Shown here piece after piece: positions 52,597 to 61,372 of a DNA stretch of 64,000 bases (positions are counted from its first letter, which is position 1; every line of letters starts with the position of its first letter). Where the stretch lies: the NCBI GenBank assembly GCA_019694555.1, contig JAIBBS010000001.1, positions 1 to 64,000 of the forward strand, written 5' to 3'. The translations under genes and the position numbers were made by a program. This stretch comes from Nannocystaceae bacterium. Its GTDB lineage: Bacteria > Myxococcota_A > Polyangia > Nannocystales > Nannocystaceae. The notes under the pieces were generated by a model. The model did not search any database. It was not told the DNA's origin and saw only the letters and a list, made by a program, of their open reading frames with translations.

Positions 52597-52618
52597 TTTC
52601 TGGTCAAATCACGAGAAA
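52597..52618. promoter_or_regulatory. Imperfect palindrome before pncB (candidate NrtR operator)
   Basis: TTTCT (52597-52601) and AGAAA (52614-52618) are mirror halves; 8 of 11 base pairs of the 22-bp element are complementary. It ends 5 bp before the pncB GTG. NrtR operators are imperfect palindromes of about this size in promoters of NAD genes. Confidence 0.4.
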
Positions 52619-52623
52619 GCCCC

Positions 52624-54093
52624 GTGACCCCGCGAACGCCGCTCAGCACCGATGCCTACAAGTTCTCGATGGCCCAGGCGGGCTTTCCGCTGCGACGCGA
52701 GACCTTCTACTTCTCGTTGCGGCGCGGCGGTCTGCAGTACATCCCGCTCGACCTCGAGCTCGCGGTCCGCACGCTGCTGGGCGGGCTCACCCGCGACGCC
52801 CACGATCGCGAGTTCGCGCGGCGTCACGGCTACGGTCTGAGCGACGCGATGGAGCTCGCGCTGGGCGAGCCCGACGCGATCGAGATCGAGGCCGTGCCGC
52901 GCGGCGCGTGGGTGTGCGAGCGCGAGCCGATCCTCACCATCACCGGGCCGAGCTTCCTGGTCTCGTGGCTCGAGCCGATGCTGCTGTGGCTCAACTTCCC
53001 GATCCAGCTCTCGACCGCGTTGCGGCTGCACGACGGTCCGATCGATCCGGCGTGGTTGACGACCACCTGCGCGGAGCACCGCGCGCTGGTCGAGCAGGCG
53101 TTGCGCGAGGCCGGCCGCAGCGACGCGACCCTCGTCGACGAGCAGGACGCCTACGCCGGGCGCGTGCGCGAGACCGTGCGCGCGTTGGTGGCCGCGGTCG
53201 GTGACCCCGATCGCGTGTTCGAGGTCGGCATGCGCTCGGCGGTGTGCCCCGAGCAGCACCGCATCGCGCTGCAGGCGTGCAAGGCCGAGGGCGTGGTGCG
53301 CACCAGCAACGTCGCGCTCGCGCGCGAGCTCGAGCTGATCCCGGTCGGGACCATGGGCCACGAGCACGTGCAGCGCTGGGGCGCCGATCTGCCGGCGTTC
53401 CAGGCCATGCGCGACATGAGGAGCTCGCCGCCGAGCTACCTGCTCGACACCTTCGACACCATGGGCTCGGGCATCAAGGCCGCAGTCGAGGTCATGCGCG
53501 AGCGGGCGCACCCGTGCGCGATCCGCTACGACTCGGGCAACAAGTTCATCCAGTACCTGCATGCCTGCGAGCTGCTGCGCGAGGAGGGCCTCGAGCCCAC
53601 GCACGTGCTCGAGGACGGGCTCGATCTCGAGGCGACGGTGCACTTCGAGCGGCTGCGCGAGTTCACCGGCTGGCCCGCACGCGCGCAGATCTATGGCTAC
53701 GGCGGCTCGATCGTCGCGGCGCCGATGACCACGCCGTTCACCCGCGATCGCGTCAGCGCGGTGTTCAAGCTCAGCCAGACCGGCAGCGAGCCGCGCATGA
53801 AGTTCGGCAACGAGACCGGCGCGGGCAAGCAGAGCGTGCCGGGTCGTCCGGTGGTGTGGCGACGGCTGCGTGGCGACGGCCCGGTCGGGATCATCGGCCA
53901 GGCCGGCGAGGACCCGCCGGAGAACTACGTGTGCCTGTCGGGCAACCCCGAGGCGCTCGAGCAGCTGCGGCTGTGCAACGTGCTCGACTTGCGCCGCGCC
54001 GCCGCGCTGCCCGCCGAGGATCGCCAGGTGAAGCTCTCGGCTGCGACGCAGGCACTGGTCGGCCGCCTGCGCGCGACGCTGACCCCATCGTGA
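52624..54093 (+). CDS. pncB: Nicotinate phosphoribosyltransferase
   Basis: 489 aa from a GTG (VTPRTPLSTDAYKF). It converts nicotinate, PRPP and ATP to nicotinate mononucleotide in NAD salvage. Family blocks: LSTDAYKFSMAQAG at the N-terminus, GMRSAVCPEQHRIALQ, the autophosphorylated His in LIPVGTMGHEHVQRW (H246), then AIRYDSGNKFIQYL and YGYGGSIVAAPMTTPF near the PRPP site. Start chosen at the GTG because the downstream sequence aligns with normal N-termini and the upstream frame has no homology. Followed 25 bp later by pncA. Confidence 0.95.
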   Translation: MTPRTPLSTDAYKFSMAQAGFPLRRETFYFSLRRGGLQYIPLDLELAVRTLLGGLTRDAHDREFARRHGYGLSDAMELALGEPDAIEIEAVPRGAWVCEREPILTITGPSFLVSWLEPMLLWLNFPIQLSTALRLHDGPIDPAWLTTTCAEHRALVEQALREAGRSDATLVDEQDAYAGRVRETVRALVAAVGDPDRVFEVGMRSAVCPEQHRIALQACKAEGVVRTSNVALARELELIPVGTMGHEHVQRWGADLPAFQAMRDMRSSPPSYLLDTFDTMGSGIKAAVEVMRERAHPCAIRYDSGNKFIQYLHACELLREEGLEPTHVLEDGLDLEATVHFERLREFTGWPARAQIYGYGGSIVAAPMTTPFTRDRVSAVFKLSQTGSEPRMKFGNETGAGKQSVPGRPVVWRRLRGDGPVGIIGQAGEDPPENYVCLSGNPEALEQLRLCNVLDLRRAAALPAEDRQVKLSAATQALVGRLRATLTPS

Positions 54094-54118
54094 GGCACGA
54101 CCGACTGGAGGCCCGCCC

Positions 54119-54802
54119 ATGAAGACCATCATCGTCGACGTCGACACCCAGCGGGATTTCATGCTGCAAGAGGGCGCGCTGTTCGTGGCCGCCGACGCGA
54201 TGGTGCGCATGGCCATCGCGCGCGTGCTGCAGCAGGCCCAGCGCGAGGGCACACCGATCCTCGGCTCGGTCGACTCGCATGCCCACGACGCGTGGGAGTT
54301 CCAGCCCAACGGCGGGCCGTTCCCGCCGCACTGCGTGAAGGGCTCGCCGGGCTGGCTGCGTGTCTTCCACGACGTGCCGCGACGGACCCGCTTCGTGCCG
54401 ATGCAGACCGCCGACGGTGGCGTGCACAACCTCGTCGGCGAAGCCCACAAGGGCGAGGGCAACCGTGTGCTCGATGCCGCCGCGCTGGCGCAGGAGGCCC
54501 TGGCGGGTGTGGGCGTGTACTTCGAGAAGGAGGTCTACTCGATGTTCGCCAACCCCACGGCCGAGCCGGTCGTGCGCGCGCTGGTCGACGCGCTCGGGGG
54601 CGCGGATGCGGTGCGCTTCGACGTCATCGGCTACTGCACCGGTGGCTACTGCGTCGACGCAGCGGCGCTGGGGCTGCGCAAGCTCGGCTACACCGTGCGC
54701 GTGCTCGCGTTCGCGACCGCGCCCATCGGCGGCCCCAACGGGGCCGAGCGCTCCGCCGCGGAGCTGCAGCAGGCGGGTGTGCAATGGCTCGTCAGCCCGT
54801 GA
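54119..54802 (+). CDS. pncA: Nicotinamidase
   Basis: 227 aa; converts nicotinamide to nicotinate, the substrate of the upstream enzyme. Isochorismatase-fold triad: Asp near position 7 in IIVDVDTQRDFM, Lys137 in VYFEKEVYSMF and nucleophile Cys178 in GGYCVDAAALGLRKLG. The metal-binding DSHAHDAWEF follows the first strand. A GGAGG ribosome binding site lies 8 nt before the ATG. The end overlaps the nrtR start by 19 bp. Without pncA the salvage of nicotinamide released by NAD-consuming enzymes would fail, so the operon is a complete two-step salvage path. Confidence 0.95.
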   Translation: MKTIIVDVDTQRDFMLQEGALFVAADAMVRMAIARVLQQAQREGTPILGSVDSHAHDAWEFQPNGGPFPPHCVKGSPGWLRVFHDVPRRTRFVPMQTADGGVHNLVGEAHKGEGNRVLDAAALAQEALAGVGVYFEKEVYSMFANPTAEPVVRALVDALGGADAVRFDVIGYCTGGYCVDAAALGLRKLGYTVRVLAFATAPIGGPNGAERSAAELQQAGVQWLVSP

Positions 54803-55554
54803 CCCGCGGCGGCGGCAAGCCGCGCTTCTGCTACGACTATCCCCGACCTGCGTTCGCGGTCGACATGGTCGTGCTCGCGGTGCGTGACCCCGAGCTCGAG
54901 CTGCTGCTCATCCGTCGCCGCGATCCGCCGTACCGCGGGCGCTGGGCGTTGCCGGGCGGCTTCGTCGAGGTGCGCGACGACGGCGACCAGGGCGAGGACC
55001 TCGACGACGCCGCCGCACGCGAGCTGCAGGAGGAGACCGGGCTGCGGCCGCGCGAGGTGTGGCTGCAGCAGTTCCACACCTTCGGACGGCCGGGCCGCGA
55101 CCCGCGTGGCCGCGTGATCTCGGTGGGCTACTTCGCGCTGGTGCCCCCGCACCTGTCGCCGCAGGCGGGGGACGACGCGATCGCGGCGCAGTGGCTGCCG
55201 CTGTCGCGCGTCCGCACGCTGTCGCTGGCGTTCGACCACGCACAGATGTTGGAGGTGGCCCTGCGCGTGATCCGACAGCGCGCCGCGGACGAGCTGCCGC
55301 TGGTGGCGCGGCTGGTGCCGCGCGAGTTCACCAAGCTGGAGCTGCGCCGCGCGCTGGAGCTGGTCGGCGGCCAGCGTCTCGATCAGAGCAACTTCAACAA
55401 GCGCTTCAATCGCATGATCGACGAGGGCGCCATCGTGCGGCTCGACGGCGTGCGCGCTCGATCGCGCCCGGGGCGTCCGGCGGAGCTGCATCGCTTCGCC
55501 GGCAGCCCCCGCGGTGGCCGTGCCCGGCGCACGCGTCCGCGCACGCCAGGCTAG
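54784..55554 (+). CDS. nrtR: NrtR-type Nudix regulator of NAD metabolism
   Basis: 256 aa from the ATG at 54784. The N-terminal half is a Nudix domain (VDMVVLAVRDPELELLLIRR, GRWALPGGFVEV, AAARELQEETGL), with a few extra residues before the conserved LDDAAAREL segment. The C-terminal half is a winged helix with FTKLELRRALELVGGQRLDQ, SNFNKRFNRMIDEGAIV and the wing RARSRPGRPAEL, as in NrtR repressors that sense ADP-ribose. Position downstream of pncB and pncA supports local control of NAD salvage. A basic tail (RGGRARRTRPRTPG) ends the protein. Confidence 0.92.
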   Translation: MARQPVTRGGGKPRFCYDYPRPAFAVDMVVLAVRDPELELLLIRRRDPPYRGRWALPGGFVEVRDDGDQGEDLDDAAARELQEETGLRPREVWLQQFHTFGRPGRDPRGRVISVGYFALVPPHLSPQAGDDAIAAQWLPLSRVRTLSLAFDHAQMLEVALRVIRQRAADELPLVARLVPREFTKLELRRALELVGGQRLDQSNFNKRFNRMIDEGAIVRLDGVRARSRPGRPAELHRFAGSPRGGRARRTRPRTPG

Positions 55555-55584
55555 TCCTGGAAGGTCTCCCGGGACTCGTGCGCA

Positions 55585-55607
55585 GCCCGACCCCCGCGGG
55601 GTCGGGC
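55585..55607. terminator. Hairpin between nrtR and the Spy-like gene
   Basis: GCCCGACCCC (55585-55594) and GGGGTCGGGC (55598-55607) form a perfect 10-bp stem with a CGC loop, in the gap between convergent stops. No T-tract. Confidence 0.5.
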
Positions 55608-55623
55608 CACGTCGGTGCGTGCT

Positions 55624-56283
55624 TCAGCGACGGCGCGCGGTGTCACCGCGGCCCTTGCCGCGCAGCGCGTCGCCGCGCTTGCCCTTGCCGCCGTCGTCAC
55701 GCTTGGCCGCGCGCTTGCCCGACGGACCGCGATCATCGGCGTCGTCGAGCCTGCCGTCGTGGCGCTTGCCGCCGTGGCCCTTACCGTGGGCACCGTGGTG
55801 CTTGCCCATGCCGCCGAGCACGCCCGGCATGCCGCGTTGCGCGACGATGTCGGCCAGCTCGGCGCGCTGGCTCGCGTCGAGGGTCGCCGCGAAGTCGACG
55901 AAGCCGCGTGCGAGCAACTCGTCGCGCGCGCGCATCTGCTCGGCGCGGCGGTCGAGCAGCGATTGCACCTTGCTGGCGTCGAGCGAGCCATCGCGGAGCA
56001 TGTCCGCGAGCGCGGCACGCTCGTCGCCGTGGTCACGATCCTTGCGCGCCGCGCGGATGGACTCGCGCACGCGGCTGAGCTCGGCCTTCTGCGCGTCGGT
56101 GCAGGAGAGCGCCTGGCACAGGCCACCGCCGTGTTCGCGGCCCTCGGCGGGCGCAGACGTGGTCGCGGGCGCGGCCACGGTGGTCGCGTCGGTGTCGCTG
56201 GCGGTCGTAACGGTGGTCCCGCGCAGGGCGGTGAGCGAGAGCAGGGCGGAGGTGACGAGGACGGGCAGCTTGGCGAAGAACAT
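55624..56283 (-). CDS. Spy/CpxP-like (LTxxQ-type) periplasmic protein with His/Gly-rich tail
   Basis: 219 aa. Signal peptide (FFAKLPVLVTSALLSLTALRG) then a Thr/Ala linker and a helical region with LCQALSCTDAQKAELSRV and FVDFAATLDASQRAELADIV, the second close to the LTxxQ consensus of Spy/CpxP chaperones and metal-stress proteins. Residues 155-219 are rich in His, Gly, Lys, Arg and Asp (KHHGAHGKGHGGKRHDG and onward), a plausible divalent-metal-binding tail. AAAGGAAG precedes the ATG. Likely a periplasmic envelope- or metal-stress protein. Confidence 0.7.
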   Translation of the reverse strand: MFFAKLPVLVTSALLSLTALRGTTVTTASDTDATTVAAPATTSAPAEGREHGGGLCQALSCTDAQKAELSRVRESIRAARKDRDHGDERAALADMLRDGSLDASKVQSLLDRRAEQMRARDELLARGFVDFAATLDASQRAELADIVAQRGMPGVLGGMGKHHGAHGKGHGGKRHDGRLDDADDRGPSGKRAAKRDDGGKGKRGDALRGKGRGDTARRR

Positions 56284-56373
56284 CGGAGCGTTCTTCCTTT
56301 CGCCCGTGTTCGACGGCGGGTCGCGCCGCGGCATCGTTGCCGCCGTGCAAAGCCGCGGGGGTCTTGCGTGAAC

Positions 56374-56385
56374 GCTTCGCGAAGC
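56374..56385. promoter_or_regulatory. 12-bp palindrome upstream of the Spy-like gene
   Basis: GCTTCGCGAAGC, perfectly self-complementary, sits in the 196-bp divergent region between the Spy-like and CBS genes. Possible operator; also simply consistent with GC-rich sequence. Confidence 0.25.
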
Positions 56386-56479
56386 CGCGTCCCGCGCAAG
56401 CTTTGCCGCACCGAAGTGCCCCAGTGCGTGAAACTGGTCGGTGCGCCGATGGGCGCCAGGGGCGAGACTCCCCAATGTC

Positions 56480-56950
56480 ATGAGCAACGACAGTCTGCCG
56501 TTGGTGATGGAAGTGATGACGCGCGAGGTGTTCGCGGTCGCGCCCGATACCAGTCTCGAGACCGCGGCGCGGTTGTTGACGGAGCGGCGCGTCAGCGGCG
56601 CGCCCGTGATCGATGCGCAGCACCGCGTCGTCGGCGTCATCAGCCTGTCGGACCTCGCCGATCCCGACCGCGTGGCCTCCGACGAGCCCGGCTATCCGAT
56701 CTACTACCGCGTCACCGACGGCTGGACCGACGAGCGCGGCGACCATGCCTACGCGCGGCCCGGCCGCGTCGCCGACCTCATGACCGCGGCGGTGATCTCC
56801 GTGGGCGCGGACGCGACGATCGTGGAGGCCTCCGACCGCATGCTGCAGCTGGGCGTCCATCGCCTGCTGGTGATCCACGGCGACCGGCTCTCCGGCGTGG
56901 TCTCGACCGTCGATCTGCTGCGCGCGTTCGTGCGGATGCACCGCGGCTGA
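56480..56950 (+). CDS. Two-CBS-domain protein
   Basis: 156 aa from the ATG at 56480 (an earlier in-frame start is not supported). Two CBS motifs: VMEVMTREVFAVAPDTSLET to about 55, with GAPVIDAQHRVVGVISLSDL, and residues about 100-155 with VADLMTAAVISVGADATIVE and VHRLLVIHGDRLSGVVSTVD. A CBS pair binds adenosine nucleotides and acts as an energy or redox sensor. No enzyme domain is attached and no partner is adjacent. Probably cytoplasmic. Confidence 0.85.
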   Translation: MSNDSLPLVMEVMTREVFAVAPDTSLETAARLLTERRVSGAPVIDAQHRVVGVISLSDLADPDRVASDEPGYPIYYRVTDGWTDERGDHAYARPGRVADLMTAAVISVGADATIVEASDRMLQLGVHRLLVIHGDRLSGVVSTVDLLRAFVRMHRG

Positions 56951-56977
56951 GCGTCGCCGTCGACGGAGCGCCCGGCG

Positions 56978-57703
56978 TCAGCGCCGGTCGACCTCGAAGC
57001 GATAGCCGATGCCCCGCACCGCGCGGATGTTGAAGCCGCAGCCGTCGCGCCAGCCGAGCTTGCGCTTGAGGCTGGAGATGAAGTTGTCGACCGTGCGCTG
57101 CTCGACCACGATGCCGGTGCCCCAGACCTGATCGAGGATGGTCTCGCGCGCCAGCGCCTCGCCGGCGTGGTCGACCAGGCACACCAGCAGGTCGAACTCG
57201 GTGCGGGTCAGCTCGATCTCCGCGCCGCCGCGGGTCACGACCCGAGCCTTGCGATCGATGGCGATGTCGGCGATGCGATCGCGCCGCGAGGGCGGCGCGG
57301 GCGTGGGCCCGGTGGCGCCGCGTCGCGCCAACGCGCCGACGCGCGCCAGCAGCTCGCGCAGGCGGTAGGGCTTGGACAGGTAGTCGTCGGCGCCGGAGTC
57401 GAAGCCGCGGACGATGTCGTCCTCGAGCGTGCGGGCGGTCAGCATCAGGATGCCCGCGGTGCAGCCCGCCTCGCGCAGCTGACGACACACCGAGTAGCCG
57501 TCGCCGTCGGGCAGCATGATGTCGAGCACGACCACCGCGAAGTTGCGCTCGCGCGCCATCGCCAGCGCCGCAGCCGCGCCCGCGACCGCGTGCACGGCGT
57601 AGCCCTCCTCGGAGAGGTTGTCGGTCAGGGCGACGCGCAGGTTCTCGTCGTCCTCGACCACCAGCACCTGCTGGTTCGCGCCGCCGTCGTTGCCCGTGCT
57701 CAT
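56978..57703 (-). CDS. Response regulator, OmpR/PhoB family
   Basis: 241 aa. Receiver domain with acidic pair VVEDDENL, phospho-acceptor D61 (VVVLDIMLPDGDG), LMLTARTLEDD and conserved Lys in DYLSKPYRLRE. The DNA-binding winged helix has IELTRTEFDLLVCLVDHAGE, VWGTGIVVEQRTVDNFISSL and GYRFEVDRR. It starts 10 bp after the histidine kinase stop on the same strand, so the pair is cotranscribed and very likely cognate. A basic linker (RRGATGPTPAPPSRRDR) joins the domains. Confidence 0.95.
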   Translation of the reverse strand: MSTGNDGGANQQVLVVEDDENLRVALTDNLSEEGYAVHAVAGAAAALAMARERNFAVVVLDIMLPDGDGYSVCRQLREAGCTAGILMLTARTLEDDIVRGFDSGADDYLSKPYRLRELLARVGALARRGATGPTPAPPSRRDRIADIAIDRKARVVTRGGAEIELTRTEFDLLVCLVDHAGEALARETILDQVWGTGIVVEQRTVDNFISSLKRKLGWRDGCGFNIRAVRGIGYRFEVDRR

Positions 57704-57713
57704 CGCTCGCCCG

Positions 57714-59567
57714 TCACGCCTCCATCAGGTCCGCCGGGAATTCTAGCGCGAATGTCGTGCCGGCCGCGCTGCTCTCGAGGATACGGATGCTGCCGCCGTG
57801 CGCCGCCATGGTCTTGCGACAGATCGCCAGGCCCAGCCCGCTGCCGCGGGAGCGCTGGCCCCCGCCGACGCGGTAGAAGTCGGCGAAGATCCGCCGGTGT
57901 TCGCGGCGCGGGATGCCGACGCCGTTGTCGCGCACGCTCACGCGGTAGACCCGGCGCAGGCCCCTGCGCGTGACCCCGCCCTCGACGTCGAGCTCGACCG
58001 TCTCGCGGTTGCAGTAGCTGCAGGCGTTCTTGCCCAGGTTGCGCAACAGCAGGCGCAACAGCTCGGGGTCGGCCCGCAGCACCGCGCGCTCGAGCCCGTG
58101 CTGGCGCACCGTCACGCGCTTGCTCGACCACTGCTCGAGCTCGCGCGCGACGTCGTCGACCAGCACGTGCAGATCGACCCGCTCGTGCCGCGGCCGCCAG
58201 CGTCCCTTGTCCAGGCGGTTGAACGACAGGATGTTCTCGACCAAGAAGTTGAGATCGTCGATCTCGCGCACCAGGCGGGTGGGGTAGTCGCGCGCGGCCG
58301 CGAGCCCGGCGGTGCGACGCTCGAGCGTCTCGGCCATCAGTCGCATGGACGCCAGCGGCGTGCGCAGCTCGTGCGACACGGTCGCGACGAAGTCGTTCTT
58401 GAGCTCGACGAACTTCTGCTTGCGCGAGGCCAACACCGTCGCGAGCACGACCGCGACCAACGCGAGGCCGAAGCTGCCGACCAAGAACGCGCTCTTGATG
58501 CGATAGTTGTCGTCGGCCTGCAGGATGCCCGCGGCGAAGCGTGGCGAGCTCACGCGGATCGGCAGGCTCGCGATCGGCACGATGTCGGCGGTGAGCTCCG
58601 GCATGTCGAGCTCGTCGTCGGGGGCGATCAGCGCGCGGCCGCGCATCTGTTCGTCGATCACGGCCATCAGCGCCGACAGATCGACCGCCGTGCCCACGAC
58701 CGCGCCGTAGGCGTCGCCGCGCGCGTACCACTGTCCACCCAGCACCAGCGACGGCGCATCGAGTGCGACCGGCATGCGCAGCGGCGTCGACAGCGGCTCG
58801 CCGATGCGGGCGCGGAAGTCCTCGACCTCCGTGCCCGCGCGCTCCGACAGCGCCAGCACCCGCTCGGCGAGGAAGCGGAAGTCGCCCTCGGTGAAGCGAT
58901 CGCGGCGACGCAGCAGCGCCGGCTGCAGGCCCTCGACCACGAGGATGCCGCCGTCGCGCACGCCGCCGCGCAGCAGCAGGCCCATGAGCTCGAGGTTGGG
59001 CGCGGCGCGATCGAACAGCTCGTCGAGCGCGGCGATCATCGACGGGAGATCGAGCTCGCTGTCGATGACGTAGCGGGTGCGGTGCCGCAGCAGGTTGCGG
59101 AACGCCCGCTCGATGGCGCCGTGGCCACCGCCGCGCACGGCCGCGCGCAGCTCGCGATGCAGCTGCAGGCGCTCCGACCACGGCGAGCCGTCGTCGCGCA
59201 CGGCCACGTCGGCGTCGCCGCGCAGTGCGAGGTACAGCGCGCGCGCCGGCGTGTTGCCGCCGGCCTCGAAGCTCACCGGCCGTGGGAAGCGCTGGTGGCC
59301 ATCGACCACCAGCAGCAGATCCGAGGTGCCCGCCAGTGGATCGTCGAGCGCGCGGCCGATCGCGTCCTCGGCCGGGTGCAGCTCGCCCTCGAGCAGCTGC
59401 TCGAGCGTGCGACGGGCGTACTCCTGCAGCGCGCCGCGCTCGGCCTCCACGCGTGCCTGCGCCTCGTCGCGCTCGGCGACGAAGATGCCCTGCAGCGACG
59501 CCAGCCCCCACAGCAAGGTCAGAAGGCCCAGCGACAGCACGATCAGCGTCGGCAGCAGACGGCGCAT
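57714..59567 (-). CDS. Membrane sensor histidine kinase
   Basis: 617 aa. TM1 (LLPTLIVLSLGLLTLLWGLA) and TM2 (LVGSFGLALVAVVLATVLAS, near residue 370) enclose a periplasmic sensor of about 340 residues. Cytoplasmic part: phospho-acceptor H399 in VSHELRTPLAS, N-box RNLGKNACSY (with Lys in place of the usual Glu), G1 DNGVGIP and G2 RGSGLGLAIC. The sensor domain is large and not a PAS or HAMP type I can name. A VWA lipoprotein with an intact metal site is encoded immediately upstream (2 bp between stop and start), so that protein probably feeds this sensor. Confidence 0.94.
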   Translation of the reverse strand: MRRLLPTLIVLSLGLLTLLWGLASLQGIFVAERDEAQARVEAERGALQEYARRTLEQLLEGELHPAEDAIGRALDDPLAGTSDLLLVVDGHQRFPRPVSFEAGGNTPARALYLALRGDADVAVRDDGSPWSERLQLHRELRAAVRGGGHGAIERAFRNLLRHRTRYVIDSELDLPSMIAALDELFDRAAPNLELMGLLLRGGVRDGGILVVEGLQPALLRRRDRFTEGDFRFLAERVLALSERAGTEVEDFRARIGEPLSTPLRMPVALDAPSLVLGGQWYARGDAYGAVVGTAVDLSALMAVIDEQMRGRALIAPDDELDMPELTADIVPIASLPIRVSSPRFAAGILQADDNYRIKSAFLVGSFGLALVAVVLATVLASRKQKFVELKNDFVATVSHELRTPLASMRLMAETLERRTAGLAAARDYPTRLVREIDDLNFLVENILSFNRLDKGRWRPRHERVDLHVLVDDVARELEQWSSKRVTVRQHGLERAVLRADPELLRLLLRNLGKNACSYCNRETVELDVEGGVTRRGLRRVYRVSVRDNGVGIPRREHRRIFADFYRVGGGQRSRGSGLGLAICRKTMAAHGGSIRILESSAAGTTFALEFPADLMEA

Positions 59568-59569
59568 GG

Positions 59570-61282
59570 CTACTGCAGCACCCGCATGCGGTCGAAGTCG
59601 AGCTGCGAGCCGGCGATCTCGCGGTCGGGCGTGGGCACGCGGCGATCGAGGCGCGCGGCGGCTTCGATCAGCGCACCGAGCTCGGCGATCTCGCTGCGCG
59701 CGAGCTCGGCCTCGCCCAGCGCCGCGTAGCCGGCTTGGATCTCCGGCCAGCCCAGGTCGCGCACCCAATAGGATCCGCGCAGCTTCTCCGCGAACTCACC
59801 CACCACCAGCGCGGTGCGGGTCGCGGGCGACGGCGTCGCGTCGGTGCCCGGTCGCGACAGCCGGGCGGTGAGCTCGCGCGCGAGGCCAGTGTGGGGTTGG
59901 CGGTAGCGCAGGCGCAGGCGACCGAAGTCGTCGGCGCCGTCGGCCGCCGGCGCCCGACCGCGGAACTGCACCTCGTACAGCGCGGTCACGGCGTGACCGG
60001 GCCCGATCTCGCCGGCGTCGGTGCTCTCGCTGGAGAACGCGTCGGGCGACAGTCCGCGGTTCTCGTAGCCCAGCAGGCGGTAGCGCGCGACCACGGCGGG
60101 ATCGAACTCGAGCTGGACCTTGGCGTCGCGCGCGATGACCTGCAAGGTGCCGGTCAGGTTGCGCACCAGCACGCGCTCGGCCTCGCCGAGGCGGTCGAGG
60201 TACTCGTAGTTGCCGTTGCCGCGATCGGCGAGCTGCTCGAGCAACACGTCGTCGTAGTTCTCGACGCCCACGCCCAGGGTCGAGATCGTCACGCCGCGCG
60301 CGGCGGCGTCGGCGACATGCGCGAGCAGCTCCTCGGCGGCCTCGGGTCCCGAGGTCACGACGCCGTCGGAGAACAGCAGCACGCGGTTGATGCCGCCGTC
60401 GATGAGGCCCTTGCTCGCGAGGTCGTAGCCCAGCCGCAGGCCCGCATCGACGTCGGTCGAGCCGGTCGGCGCCAGCTTGGCCAGCGCGTCCTTGATCGCC
60501 TCGCCGCGATCGCCCGGCGTCGGCGGCAGCACGACCTCGGCGGTATCGCCGTACGACACCAGCGCCACGCGATCCTTGGGCCCCAGCCGCGGTACCAGGG
60601 CCGCGATCGAGTCCTGCACCAGCTGCAGCCGCGACTCGAGCGCCATCGAGGCGGACACGTCGACGACGAAGACCAGGTTGGCCGGCGCGCGATCCTTGCC
60701 CGCGACCTCGCGCGCGCGCAGGCCCACGTGCAGCACGTGGTAGCCGGCGCGGTGCGGCGCGGGCACCAGCTCGGTGTGCAGCGCGAAGTCATCGCGCGGC
60801 GGCAGCGGGTAGCGGTAGTCGATGGCGTTGAGGAACTCCTCGACGCGGATCGACGACTCCTCCGGCATCTCGCCGCGCTCGAGGTAGCCGCGCGCGAGCG
60901 TGTACGAGGCGGTGTCGACGTCGAGCGCGAAGCTCGAGATCGGCTCCTCCTCGGTGTCGATGGTCGGGTTCACGCCGTAGTGGCGGAAGTAGGTCTCGGT
61001 CAACGCCGCGGGCGGCAGCACCGGCACCGCGTCGGCGGTGGCGGGGTCCTTGCTGGTCGAGCTCGCCGCGGTCGCGGCCCGGTTCGGTCGCGCGCGCAGC
61101 GGCTCCCGCGAGCGCACGCCGGCCACCGTCGCCGGGCCGGTGGGCGCGTCGTCGCCGTCGATCGCGGTGCCCGCGGTGGCGGGCGCACCGGCGCGGCCGC
61201 ACGACAGCGACGCGAGCAGCAGCAGCGCTGGCCCCAGCGGGACGCCGCGGGCGCGCGGGGGCCCAGGCACGCGGGTGGTCAC
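59570..61282 (-). CDS. YfbK-like VWA lipoprotein
   Basis: 570 aa from a GTG (VTTRVPGPP). Lipobox LASLSC near residue 26, a linker, then the YfbK/TadG-like VWA layout: YGVNPTIDTEEEPISSFALD, VDTASYTLARGYLERGEMP and IRVEEFLNAIDYRYPLPP before the VWA core with MIDAS NLVFVVDVSASMALESR. The C-terminal 170 residues (RNLTGTLQVIARDAKVQLEF and onward) form the DUF3520-like extension of the family. Encoded directly before a histidine kinase and its regulator; the three genes are tightly spaced and on one strand. Likely an outer-membrane or periplasmic ligand-binding part of the signalling system. Confidence 0.9.
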   Translation of the reverse strand: MTTRVPGPPRARGVPLGPALLLLASLSCGRAGAPATAGTAIDGDDAPTGPATVAGVRSREPLRARPNRAATAASSTSKDPATADAVPVLPPAALTETYFRHYGVNPTIDTEEEPISSFALDVDTASYTLARGYLERGEMPEESSIRVEEFLNAIDYRYPLPPRDDFALHTELVPAPHRAGYHVLHVGLRAREVAGKDRAPANLVFVVDVSASMALESRLQLVQDSIAALVPRLGPKDRVALVSYGDTAEVVLPPTPGDRGEAIKDALAKLAPTGSTDVDAGLRLGYDLASKGLIDGGINRVLLFSDGVVTSGPEAAEELLAHVADAAARGVTISTLGVGVENYDDVLLEQLADRGNGNYEYLDRLGEAERVLVRNLTGTLQVIARDAKVQLEFDPAVVARYRLLGYENRGLSPDAFSSESTDAGEIGPGHAVTALYEVQFRGRAPAADGADDFGRLRLRYRQPHTGLARELTARLSRPGTDATPSPATRTALVVGEFAEKLRGSYWVRDLGWPEIQAGYAALGEAELARSEIAELGALIEAAARLDRRVPTPDREIAGSQLDFDRMRVLQ

Positions 61283-61372
61283 CGCGGGATCTTGACCCGT
61301 GCGCGCCGGCGGGGAAAGGCCTGCGCGCGTAAGTCCACGCCGCCCGCGGTCGTTCGGGGCCAGGATCCCATC

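Noticed and set aside
52609-54462. A 617-codon open frame antisense to pncB
   Set aside because: The plus-strand product is an unmistakable nicotinate phosphoribosyltransferase; the antisense product is His/Arg/Ala-rich without motifs.
56374-56479. ECF-type promoter (GTGAAACTGG) upstream of the CBS gene
   Set aside because: The GAAAC element is present but no matching -10 is visible at the expected spacing, so the call would rest on five bases.
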